Shown: piece after piece, positions 32,586-41,896 of the stretch
Position numbering within the stretch: the first letter of the stretch is position 1
Layout of the letters: each line of letters starts with the position of its first letter
Source: Mucidula mucida
Lineage: Eukaryota > Basidiomycota > Agaricomycetes > Agaricales > Physalacriaceae
Assembly: GCA_015501055.1 (NCBI GenBank)
Contig: JADNYV010000265.1
Span: 1 to 48,381 of the forward strand
Length of the DNA stretch: 48,381 nt
Direction of reading: 5' to 3'
Made by a program: the position numbers and the translations under genes
Notes under the pieces: generated by a model
The model's database searches: none
What the model saw: only the letters and a program-made list of their open reading frames with translations
Told to the model about the DNA's origin: nothing

Positions 32586-32978
32586 ATGGCTATCCCGATT
32601 TCATTTAGGTTCTTTGACCATTCACAAAGTACTCCTCCGCGGTTCTTGGGTGCTTTTGATGAATTCCTTGTAGAAGCAATTGTCCTGGTCAAAAGCAACT
32701 CTGTTCCCTTTGCTTCTTGGTCATCGCCTTGTGAAGACTTCCCAGGTCTCCGCAGGCTAATGCGGTATCAGTGTCTGGCAATGGGAATAGACCAAGGATT
32801 CTGGCTGCGAGATTCTGTCTGCATTGCGTCCGGTCACATCATGCTCTCTTTTCCCAGCATCGATAATCTTTTCCTGTCTATCGACATGAGCAGACTTGGC
32901 GGTTCAATGTCAAGTATTATTATCTTTATGGCCATCGCTACTGATCTCATGCAGCAAAGATCATCCCTTTCAGTGTAA
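32586..32978 (+). CDS. Hypothetical open frame, weak
   Basis: A 130-codon open frame (MAIPISFRFFDHSQ...). It has mixed hydrophobic segments near its C-terminus (ASGHIMLSFPSIDNLFLSID, SIIIFMAIATDL) but no motif I recognise, no visible intron and no paralogue in the window. It could be chance. Listed because it is the only sizeable frame in this gap. Confidence 0.2.
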   Translation: MAIPISFRFFDHSQSTPPRFLGAFDEFLVEAIVLVKSNSVPFASWSSPCEDFPGLRRLMRYQCLAMGIDQGFWLRDSVCIASGHIMLSFPSIDNLFLSIDMSRLGGSMSSIIIFMAIATDLMQQRSSLSV

Positions 32979-33299
32979 TTATATGCACGCCACAAGAGCA
33001 TGGATGTAATCTATTTTTGTTGTCTGCTCTAATAAAGACAGCCGGGCTTTGCTCAGACCGATATTGTCTTCTTACAGGGTGACAATCCAGTGCGCTTTCC
33101 TCCTTCCATTCTTCCATAGGGCTCAAACACTGACAACCTTGAAGGCACCTGTGTGCTCTGAACCTGTAGAATATTTTATCCTCTCATTTGAAAGCATTGT
33201 TCTCTTATGACATCTGAATCTACGGCGTAAAACTTCTCCGGGAGTGCCTCAATCTACATCAGTCTCGGGCGAGAAAGCACCGGGAGGGTGCATGAAGGT

Positions 33300-33632
33300 A
33301 CAGCACCTTGCAAAGCAATGTGCACTCTCCACACTTTGCTCCGCTCGGGAATTCTGCTCAGGGTTGAGCCCAATTAGGAAGGTAATTCTACGCGCGATGT
33401 ACAACGAAACCGTTGACGCGACCACACCGACTCTAGAAGTCCTAAGATAAGTTGAATGTTATAGTAAGGGTCTCTTGCCAGCTTCTGGTATGCTGCACCT
33501 TCAAGAACTGTGAGCATACACACAAGATTCAAATGAGATTCATTTCAGTAACTAGGTTACACGTCCGGGCCTGAGCAGAAATGCTGAGCGGAGCAAACTG
33601 TGGAGAGTGCACATTGCTTTGCAAGGTGCTGT
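33300..33632. repeat. Inverted repeat, 63-base arms
   Basis: Arms at 33300-33362 and 33570-33632 are reverse complements with about four mismatches (shared core GCACCTTGCAAAGCAATGTG and CACTCTCCAC). The 207-base spacer has no coding pattern. It could be a small fold-back or MITE-like element, or a locally inverted duplication. Confidence 0.85.
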
Positions 33633-33794
33633 AAATGGCTTGTGAGCTATGGCGCGTATACAAAAGCTCACACTGGAGATGATATAGACATCAGACACAC
33701 CCTTCTCAGCCTCATAGTCTTGCTCTCTCGTACTCTGTATCATGAGTACCATCCCATTCATCTCACAGTTAAAGTCGCTGTGGCAAGCCACCAC

Positions 33795-34402
33795 GGGCGA
33801 CACTGCGGGCGCAAGGAAAACGCAGGAGGACTTTCTCGACGCGATCCCGTTGAACAGATCTCTAAGCTTGCGGACAACATCCCTATCGTAGGCCATGTTA
33901 AAGGTGAGTCGTACTCTCTCAATCACGCCGGGCGTTAATCTCTGTTCGTCCTCCAGGCCTCATTCATCTTGCTTTGGGTGACACGGAAGCGGCTGCTCGT
34001 TCCGAAGAGGCTGCCACTCACACCTTCGCCGTTCTCGTCGCTGGCGCACTGCGCCAATCCTGGATGGCGTTGTCGCCGGTGTTGCAGCAATCACAGGTAT
34101 GCCAATGCATTTTGAATTCGCATGTTTAGGATGCTCAGCTCTGCCAGGCATCGAGTCCGCTCGGCACCAGAAATATGAACATCAGGGCTACCTTGGTGGC
34201 GGTGTCTGAACTCACGTCCGACTGGCGTGGGGGGATCTTTGATATCGTAGCGCTCGGTCTAGGTGACGCTGTCCTAAGCACAGATGGGTCTGTTGTTAAG
34301 GCCAAGTACAAGACAACCAAGGTATACAGTCCAGCTTCAGGCATTCGCAATATCTGACGATATGTATTGTCGAGGGTGAGGGTATCTTCCCCACCAAGCG
34401 GG
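33795..34402 (+). pseudogene. Fragmentary gene, VGHVKG-type, unassigned
   Basis: Exon-like pieces separated by plausible short introns: DPVEQISKLADNIPIVGHVK, a GT-AG intron (about 33904-33957), LIHLALGDTEAAARSEEAAT, an intron near 34097-34138, then WRGGIFDIVALGLGDAVL and EGEGIFPTKRGMAEHGANSR in other frames. The P-I-V-G-H-V-K-G-x-I-H motif followed by G-D-x-E and an Ala-rich stretch recalls a eukaryotic family of unknown function with glycine-rich membrane-like segments. Here the Gly-rich part is disrupted. I cannot name it, and frames change repeatedly. Confidence 0.35.
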
Positions 34403-34634
34403 GCATGGCCGAACACGGCGCGAACAGTAGGATATTTGCTGGCCCAGGAGGCAGTGTCATCGAATCGCCCAACATTCTCAAGCTTCTTGTGCCGCCGGAA
34501 GAAGAAGAAAAACCGGTCAGGTTTAAGCGTCCCGCTGTACTATGTCTTAACGTCGGCGACGCGTCACGCGCAGAGACATACTACGCGCAAAAGCTCCTAC
34601 AGTACCAGGAAGCTGCCGACAAGCTAAGAAGCCG

Positions 34635-35132
34635 TTGCTTGACCACTCCATCACACCCGTATCTCGATATACTGTTCTTGTAAAGAAAGCTGCAACGGCT
34701 GAGCGGGTCCTGGAGGAGTTGAAAGAAGCAACCTGGGTACATCTCGCCTGTCATGGTACCCAGGATGCGACAACTCCGACAAATAGCTTTCTGACGGGAC
34801 TCGAATTCTGTTGTCTGACATCGCCGCCCTTCATCTTTCTCATGCGGAATTCGCTTTTCTCTCAGCCTGTCAGACCGCGACCGGTTACGACAAGATCCCT
34901 GCACCTGGCGGCAGGCATGTTGCTCGCTGGATACCGCAGCGTTATAGCCACTATGTGGTCCATCGTAGATCGACATGCCGCTGATGATGTTTACGCTTAC
35001 CTCTTGAGGAACGGGACCAGTCGTCGGCCTGATTATAAAGGTCGGCGCTCGCGCTGCATTTGGCCATGGAGAAACTACGCGAGCGAATTGGGGAAGGTTC
35101 CTTTTTGGCGTGGGTACCGTATATTCATATAG
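34635..35132 (+). pseudogene. CHAT-domain fragment, C-terminal half with catalytic motifs
   Basis: The second half of a CHAT peptidase-like domain. TAERVLEELKEATWVHLACH holds the catalytic His of the A-C-H-G motif (near 34755). After a one-step frame change, LLSDIAALHLSHAEFAFLSA-CQTATG supplies the catalytic Cys (near 34872). After another change, LHLAAGMLLAGYRSVIATMW, S-I-V-D and a short C-terminal tail follow. Two frame breaks make it inactive as given. No first half of the domain is recognisable upstream. The missing half matches in kind what remains at 7542-8378, on the same strand 26 kb away. Confidence 0.7.
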
Positions 35133-35441
35133 GTGTTTGAGAACGTGTACGAGACTTGAAATATTGATGTTAGTATACATATTCAGAGTTTGATACACAG
35201 TTTATTGGATGTACCCATGAAATCACAAGTTATCAACACACTTAAGCATACGAGACACACGACAACCTTCAAAGAGCAAGACGTCCCATCTCTTCGGTTT
35301 CCACCCGTTCAAGTTAACGCCTTTGTCCTACTCCGCTTTCAACTTCATACTGTGGAAAGCGCTCCATGGAAGTCGACGAAGAACCCTTCAGCCATTCTTG
35401 CCGCGGCCAACAAACATAACACGACGATTACAGATGGTCAA
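35133..35441. other. 3' spacer, CHAT fragment to F-box copy 5
   Basis: The right part is the 3' flank of F-box copy 5, shared with copy 4 (TCCATGGAGCGC on the complementary strand). No gene was recognised. Confidence 0.5.
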
Positions 35442-37314
35442 TCACTTGGACTCGTCCAGATTCTCTACTAATGATTCACAACCCTCCGTGCATAAATAAA
35501 GATCCAATCCAAGATCCTCTAAATCTTCAAATTCCTGCTCAAGGATAGCTCCTTCCGACGCCCAACGCGCTTTCTTGGCCTTCAAATCGGCATCATCATC
35601 CGAGTCTGACTCCGAGTCGGAAGAGTAATCGTCTCGAGGCTTGTCATGCACCTCATGCCAGTGCACGTGAATCCGAGATAGTGGTGCTACACACCAGCGA
35701 CTGTCCACCATTGCCGCAAAATTAACAGCATCAAACTCCAAATCTCCTTCTAGAACGAGAGACGTTAGGTTGGGGGCCCAAACGTCGGCTTGGCCCGGCC
35801 GAACCCAAAGACTTTCCAAGGCCTCGTTATTGAGACCAGAAGAAATGCCCGATAATAGGATCCAAGATAAACTGTGCTGTGTGCGAAAGAATTCGCAAAC
35901 ATCCGCCGGTGCGACAGGACCATGGTCGTATGTAAACTTTGTAAGTTGGCATCCGGAGCGCTGGAGACATAGAAGGATGGCATGAAAAGTTTCTGGTGTG
36001 TCGCGCTCACGTTTTGGGGACCAAGTACCGTCAGTACCGACGTGCAGTCGACGCAATGCCGGAAAGACACATTGCGCAAAAAGCTGCCGTAGAGGATGTG
36101 CATTTTTGTCGAGGTGTGCGGAGCGTCCCACGTACACTTTTAGATACAAGAGGGAAGTACATGTTATTGCGTCAAGGACAGGCCGGAGGGGCGTCTGGGA
36201 GGCATCCGTGAATGAGTAAATACCCACTCGAAGGTTGGTAGCAGCTTCGAGTGACTCGAAGACGACGTCGATATTAGCACAAAAGAGGGCGGAGTGGCGT
36301 TGGAGTTGGTTCCAAGGAATACCGACACTGTTAGAGACACCATCGTTGGTCTCATAGACCACCAGCTTCGGTGCTTCATTGAACAGCTCTATGGGAACAA
36401 TACCTGTTCTGCCCTGGTATGTGTAAACTTCGTCCAGGGAATTGAAAGAGCCACGAAGAGGGTAGAGGCTATGTATCATCAAGGACGATAGTCGGAGGCC
36501 GAGGTATCTAATACGCGGGCAGATGCGCTCCAATAAGCTCAAAAGAATGGGGGGAAGTTCGGAGCGCTTGTTGTAGTAGTCGTCGAGTCTTTCACAGGTC
36601 AACTCAACGTGTAAGTCCATTTGAGCGCTGTACTTTACACGCCGAAGAAAGCTGACGACTTCGGGTGCATCATTTGATTGGAAGCGCGACCTGTTTACTT
36701 TAAAGCTAAGACGCCGCCAAAGTATAGGAGATTTGAACACAACCCGACTCCATTTTCGGCAGACTCTCGTCAAGATGGCGAGCTCGAAATCCTCATCAGA
36801 AATTTTAGGAAAGCGTGTTGGCGATGGGAAGGGGAGTACAGCTATCAGAAAGATGTGGGTGAGAACCTCGACAGGAAGACGTCTAATGGGGGCCTTGATT
36901 ATCTTTCTGCGACGAAGCGCCCGTGACAGCTTTCTCTGATGCGCAAGCATATCCTCCACCTCGCGCTCAATCTTCAACAATTCAATACGAGTCGCTTTCT
37001 GGAGTCGCATCAGCTTTTCGGAAGCGGCCATTGTCGTCTGAAGCTGTGCCTCGAGGGCGGGTATGCTCTTGTTGATCACATCCTCATCGTCGCTCGTCGG
37101 ACATTCGTTGCCATTGGCGATGTGGCGAAGGGAAGGATGGTCGTTGATGGTATCAGGAAAGACCATTGGTAGACGCCATTCGGGACCAAGATGATTCGGG
37201 CACGGACAGCTCGACGCCCCACCGCAGCGCACCCAGTTGTCTTTAAAAGCTGATAAAAAAACTGTATGAGTTCAACGATAACACGGACCATTGTTTGTAC
37301 TTACAAAATGGCAT
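35442..37314 (-). CDS. F-box protein, intact family member (copy 5)
   Basis: Likely substrate receptor of an SCF-type E3 ubiquitin ligase. Exon 1 is the ten bases 37314-37305 (ATGCCATTTT). A 55-base intron (37304-37250) precedes a single open exon to 35442, giving 605 aa. The N-terminus is M-P-F-S-F-K-D-N-W, then CGGASSCPCPNHLGPEWRLP (C-x5-C-x-C-x2-H), FPDTINDHPSLRHIANGNEC. A coiled coil spans about residues 70-115. The F-box is at about 120-185 (APIRRLPVEVLTHIF, then LTRVCRKWSRVVFKSPILWR). A long LRR-like, leucine-periodic region follows, and an acidic Ser/Asp tract (DYSSDSESDSDDDADLKAKK) lies near the end. The start is supported by the same tiny exon in all five copies. Divergent from MIF copy 2. 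Target unknown. Confidence 0.9.
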
Positions 37315-37863
37315 GGAAATATCGGTCGCTCCTAGTTGTCCAAAGGAAAGCGACGGAAGGCCGGATCCTTCATAACCGAGGTGCCGAACGTCCACCCGCT
37401 TCCGTCACAACCCTCATTGATTTGATTCTTGTAGTTGTTGCCTCGTGTCCGTCAGCCAGAGAATCTGTTGTAGGCATGCAGCTTCGTCTAGTGCTTAGAT
37501 TGACTCGAATGGACTCCTTCGCTTAATACTGAACATGCTCCGGTGCTTGATCTGGCAATTCCTTGGACGAATCTCAATTTTTTGCACTGCTTCCTTCGTC
37601 ATCAAATATCAAACACCTCCGTCCCTCACCGGCTTGATATCATCAAGTCTTGAAGTTGGCTCCTGGGCGTAAAGATTGATGTTCGTGGACACTGACTCAC
37701 AGGTCAGTGTCACTCATATCTTTCTGACGCGCATCAGAACTCTGTGGGCTACGCGAATCTCCTCGTCTCTCTTTCAACTGTTTTAGTCGCTCACGGGAGA
37801 AACATGGTCTCAGATCGTCCGAGAGGCATTGAATTACTCTATGCGAAGGACCACCAACTAACT
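37315..37863. promoter_or_regulatory. Bidirectional promoter, F-box copy 5 / MIF copy 2
   Basis: The left part matches the copy 4 upstream region (GTTCGGCACCTCGG and following, on the complementary strand). The right part matches the MIF copy 1 upstream region (GAAGTTGGCTCCTGGGCGTA, CACGGGAGAAACATGGTCTC). A GACACTGACTCACAGGTCAGTGTC palindrome-like stretch is near 37688-37711. Confidence 0.55.
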
Positions 37864-38451
37864 ATGCCCATCCTCGAAATTACCACCAATGTCAAGGCAA
37901 GCCTTTATGCTCCTAATGCTCAGCCATGTAATGATCTGCCTTTTCATCTAGGTTCCCGATGAGAAAGTCTTTACTACTGCCCTAGCCGAGGTACTACTGT
38001 CTCATAGTCAAAAACCTCATTTATTCAACTATGTCATTAGTATGGCATATCTGTCAAGCATGAACAAGTATTGGGCCGTCATGTACAAGTACAACGAGGG
38101 CCTTATTTTTGGCGGTACTCACGAGCCTGCCTTCTGTATGACCATTGTAAGTGTTTTCCGCGATAGATTCATGTACGGCGCTTGACCCTATCGCCGCACA
38201 GCTTGACGTCTTGGGTCTGCCCACGTTCACCAACGCTGGGTATAGCAAAGCGTTTTTTACGTTTATTGAGAAGGAGCTTGGGATTCCTCCTGATCGTGGA
38301 CATATGTACGTTGATTTGTTTTAGGCTTTCTCGTTTATTTCAACCTGTTGGCAGTGTCTTTAACTATCCTGGACCGGAGCGGCTTGGGTATAAGGGCACG
38401 ACCATTGATGTGTTGTTGAAGGAAGTAGGTTCGAGTGGGTTATATAGTTGA
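37864..38451 (+). pseudogene. MIF-like tautomerase, copy 2 (two-base deletion)
   Basis: Same five-exon layout as copy 1: MPILEITTNVK, a GC-AG intron, VPDEKVFTTALAE, then exons with KYWAVMYKYNEGLIFGG, THEPAFCMTI, LDVLGLPTFTNAGYSKAFF and the C-terminal VFNYPGPERLGYKGTT. Exon 3 begins TATGGCATATCTGTCAAGC where copy 1 has TATGGCATCTCTGTCCTAAG, so two bases (CT) are lost and the frame breaks before the catalytic core continues. No alternative splice site I can see restores it. Head to head with the intact F-box copy 5. Its 3' half and downstream flank are repeated in inverted orientation at 43981-44595. Confidence 0.8.
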
Positions 38452-38841
38452 ATCGTCATATCCAACAAGCAATATCTCTTTGCTTTGGGGCTTTAACAAG
38501 AACGCTTTCAGTATCCTACTGTTGCGGGTAATGACGGCTCGCGAACTCTCTACGGTTGAAGAAAAGAGGATCGTACTGTTTTGAAAGGATGGACATCGAC
38601 TAATATTTGTTTGTACTGGTGCGTGCAAGACGCGATGCCTTCTTAAGGTCTAGTCAAATGGAGACCTATTGGTCTCCTCAGCCTGAATGCAGGCTAGCAA
38701 GTCGCCTCTTGTGGCAGAATGTCGGGCCTATAGTACATGGATTCACAGTTCACAGCTCTCAGGTAAGTGTTAAGCTATTGCAAGCTCAAAGATATAAGTA
38801 CGTAAAGCATGCCGCCAGCGAAGGGAGACAATAACGTTTGG
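38170..38841. repeat. Inverted duplication arm, left (MIF 3' half and flank)
   Basis: Reverse-complement match to 43981-44595, covering MIF exons 4-5 and about 390 bases downstream. The shared parts include GCAATATCTCTTTGC, CTTAAGGTCTAGTCAAATGG and the edge GGGAGACAATAACG. The right arm is cut by retrotransposon copy 2. The flank itself has no gene I recognise. Confidence 0.85.
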
Positions 38842-39622
38842 AACATTTCGCTTCGCTCTCCACCCTATAGAATGTGCTTTAACGAAGATTTCAAGATCAA
38901 AGATGAAGAAATCATACCTTAGATACACATCACGCTCTTGCTGATATTCCCATGGAACGCTGACGTCTTGGGCACAGAATTTCTCGAGATCAAAGGAAAA
39001 CTTAACAATGGGTGTTTCGTGCGACCAGTTGTCCGAAGACGTTGGCATCGCCAGAGAAGATACGGAAGCAGTAGAGGAAGAGCTAGAGGTCACCGCTGCA
39101 GTGTCTGAAGAACGCAATGACCGTGTGCCATGTTCCGCTTCCCGGTATGCGGCGTCAATTTCTTGACGCCACTCATCATCATGTTCGTCCAGTTCGATAA
39201 GGTGTACCGCCTGGACACGATGAACGAGCTGATATTTCCCATCTTCGCGCGTGTCCTCCGTCTCATACTGAACGCGCACAGTTGTCCGCGCAAGGGTAAG
39301 GTGAAAACAATTGGCGGCGGAGTGCAATCCACTGCTTGAGGGTGAGGAGATGAATCATCGGGCAGGACATTTCAGGTAGCATGCCGTCTTCATTTCCCGA
39401 GACCATTCCACGAACATGATGTCCAGCGCGAACAGTGGGTAATTCACAACCGGGGCCACTAAACTGATATCAGATGAAAGATTCATGACTGACCTCAATC
39501 ACGCATGCAAGATACTGCTTCTCATCTCCTCGCATGCTTTTCAATGTGACTATTGGATCTTCGAAGGGGGCGACGGGGTCAAGTTCAAAAACGAAATACT
39601 CTCCAATCAATGGCAGGGACAT
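38842..39622 (-). CDS. Hypothetical protein, gene model uncertain
   Basis: Not recognised. Coding-like pieces on the minus strand are MSLPLIGEYFVFELDPVAPF with LKSMRGDEKQYLACVIE (start at 39622), FSGPGCELPTVRAGHHVRGM with PMIHLLTLKQWI, and, in a neighbouring frame, HSAANCFHLTLARTTVRVQY with EIDAAYREAEHG, a Ser/Thr-rich linker and VPWEYQQERDVYLR before a GTATGA donor at about 38920. The joints are poor: the first gap would need an intron of only 30 bases, and the second a one-base frame change. This may therefore be a decaying gene. The 3' end is not defined. Confidence 0.4.
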
Positions 39623-40004
39623 GGGCCGGAAGTAACAACGCAAGGGGGGGAGGAAGGTGTGGACGAGTAACACCTGGGCGGTGGGTGGTCAGAACGTGAG
39701 AAGCGACATCAACACTTGACTTTTTATATTCAGTCGGCCATCACTGCCATCAGCTAAACTACCTATGGGTGAGCCAACATGTTTCCAATAACGCCAACCT
39801 TCTCCCAATCTTCGTACCACAACTTTCGACAGAGGGGTTTGCGAAGCACTCGCCGCTCGCCCGTGCGTGTACGTGTGCCTTTGGGGTATCCAACTTTCTT
39901 TTGACAATTCACGGAGAAGTCTCACGATTTACGCTGACAGACTGCAAGAACACAGAAACACCCAGGCATGCGGACATCAACGTCCGCGCCCGATATCTAT
40001 ATTT

Positions 40005-40310
40005 CTATGAACAAAAATGCAGAGACACGACAGCAAGCAGACAAGACAATTACAAAACACAGCACAGGTACGATAACAAGAGCACGGAGAAAACAAAACA
40101 CAAGACGATACAAAACACAGCAAGACGTACAAAGCAGAGACAAGTCCGATGAATATATACAGAGAGCAAGAGGAACAGGAAGAGGAGGGACGACACTGAA
40201 AACACACATTGATCGGGAAGCCACGACACCGAAGAGAGGAAATGGCACAGAAGACACGACACCAAAGAGAGGAAACGACACAAAAGCCAAAACGAGGAAG
40301 AAACCGACAC
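40005..40310. repeat. T-poor, strand-skewed tract B
   Basis: Counterpart of 29335-29628. It is A/C/G-rich with very few T (ACAAAACACA, CAAGACGATACAAAACACAG-type motifs). It contains a local GACACCGAAGAGAGGAAA / GACACCAAAGAGAGGAAA direct repeat near 40225-40280. Confidence 0.75.
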
Positions 40311-40432
40311 AAGAGAGGAAGTTGATCGAATCATCGAGAATTCGGATGGTATTCTGACGACCTAGGAGGGCGTACGTATACACGCCCTACCCCATTAACT
40401 GGAGCGTCGTCAAGTCCCTCGGGTGTCGGTTT
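40311..40432. repeat. Structured element B1
   Basis: P1 is AAACCGACAC/GTGTCGGTTT. H1 is CGAAT/ATTCG. P2 is GACGAC/GTCGTC. H2 is GGGCGT/ACGCCC. Confidence 0.75.
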
Positions 40433-40492
40433 GATGGCATTAGGCGGCGGGAGATGGATGAGCAGACGAATAGCGAACGTAGCAAGGATAAA

Positions 40493-40591
40493 CACGAGAG
40501 CGAGTTGCTCGAGTCAAAGACTCTAATGGTATTCTGACGACGGCGCGGCGCGCCCTACTCCAACATTGGGAGCGTCATCAAGTCCCTCGTG
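40493..40591. repeat. Structured element B2
   Basis: P1 is CACGAG/CTCGTG. H1 is GAGTC/GACTC with loop AAA. P2 is weakened (GTCATC). H3 is CTCC/GGAG. Confidence 0.75.
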
Positions 40592-40636
40592 TTTCCTAAC
40601 GTCCGGTTCGCAAGTTGGCAAGGAATAGATACGAAT

Positions 40637-40741
40637 GCACGAGAGCGAGTCGGTCAAGTCTTGCGACTTGGATGGTGTTCTGACGACCTCGAGGACATCG
40701 GCGTCCTGCCCAGCTTTGGGGCGTCGTCAAGTCTCTCGTGC
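40637..40741. repeat. Structured element B3
   Basis: P1 is GCACGAGAG/CTCTCGTGC. H1 is CAAGTC/GACTTG. P2 is GACGAC/GTCGTC. H2 is AGGAC/GTCCT. H3 is GCCC/GGGC. Confidence 0.8.
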
Positions 40742-40950
40742 TCCGTGTGCTCTTCCTCCCATTCGTCCTGATGGGCGTCCGCGGTAGAAGTGTCTTCCTA
40801 TTCCTGGATACTGGCAGATGTCGGATGGTGATGGTCCTAATGGCGATGATCGTGTCACACACTGGACGGTGCGCGTGTACACAGACGATGTGTCGGAGAC
40901 GATGATCCAGCAAATGTCGATCCAGGAGCGCGACGATCCAAGAACATGGT

Positions 40951-41068
40951 ACACACGAGGGCGGGTCGATCGAGTCATTCGGAGACTCGGGTGGTATTCT
41001 GACGACATGCGAGGGCGTTGGTCGGTGCCCTACTCCATTGCTGGAGCGTCGTCAAGTCCCTCGTGTGT
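40951..41068. repeat. Structured element B4
   Basis: P1 is ACACACGAGGG/CCCTCGTGTGT. H1 is GAGTC/GACTC. P2 is GACGAC/GTCGTC. H2 is AGGGC/GCCCT. Confidence 0.8.
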
Positions 41069-41167
41069 CCAATCGTGTCGGGGCGCTCTTAATGGATATT
41101 TTCGCTGGATGGTAATGGTCGGACAGCGGCGGATGGGCGGTGGTGACGAAACAGATGGCAAGGTAAG

Positions 41168-41277
41168 CACGAGAGCGAGTTGCTCGAGTCAAAGACTCGG
41201 ATGGTGTTCTGACGACCTATGAGGGCACGCTGAGCGTGCCCTACTCCAACATTGGGAGCGTCGTCAAGTCTCTCGTG
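41168..41277. repeat. Structured element B5
   Basis: P1 is CACGAGAG/CTCTCGTG. H1 is CGAGTC/GACTCG. P2 is GACGAC/GTCGTC. H2 is the nine-pair AGGGCACGC/GCGTGCCCT. H3 is CTCC/GGAG. Confidence 0.85.
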
Positions 41278-41322
41278 TATCCTTGCGGTGTCGTCCAGGG
41301 AGAAGTGGGGAAAACTAAAGGA

Positions 41323-41424
41323 AGCACAAGAGCGAGTTGTTCAAGTCTCGCGACCTGGATGGTGTTCTGACAACCTGAGAGGATGGCCTACCCCGCTTTG
41401 GGGCGTTGTCAAGTCTCTTGTGCT
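41323..41424. repeat. Structured element B6
   Basis: P1 is AGCACAAGAG/CTCTTGTGCT. P2 is GACAAC/GTTGTC. H3 is CCCC/GGGG. H2 is short. Confidence 0.8.
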
Positions 41425-41730
41425 CCTTCTTCTCCTATAATCGCCCTCATCCTGATGAGCTACGCTGTGTTCAATCCCAGCGGTAAAGCGTCTCCGAATC
41501 CAATGGGTCCTAAAATGATCGTCGACGACGATCGCGTCGGTGGGCTACCCTCAGCAGTTGAGCGTGGCGGATGTGTCGGTGGTGAATGAATAAACCGCTC
41601 CAAGGAAGATCCACACTAGAGCGTGGATCGAGTCATGAAGAAACCACGAGGGCGAATGTCGTGGGGGATGATTACGCTCGGATGGTAGCGGATGGCGGAC
41701 GCCGGACGGTGTAAGATAATCGGCAAGGTC

Positions 41731-41836
41731 AACACGAGAGCGAGTCGTTCAAGTCTTTCGACCTGGTGCGTGTTCTGGCGACCTGCGAGGGCGGCGTGCC
41801 CTAGCCCATATGGAGTGTCGTCAAGTCTCTCGTGTT
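41731..41836. repeat. Structured element B7
   Basis: P1 is AACACGAGAG/CTCTCGTGTT. P2 is GGCGAC/GTCGTC with one G-T pair. H2 is AGGGC/GCCCT. It has no partner in array A. Confidence 0.75.
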
Positions 41837-41896
41837 TCCTTCCGTCAAGTTCAAAGCGCCGGCGAATGGAAAGTCGGAAAGTGGAACAAAATGGAT

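Noticed and set aside
38607..38834. Similar frames on opposite strands at 38607-38834 (+) and 43993-44214 (-) as a conserved gene
   Set aside because: They are parts of the inverted duplication of the MIF 3' flank, so the similarity comes from recent DNA duplication. No family is recognisable.
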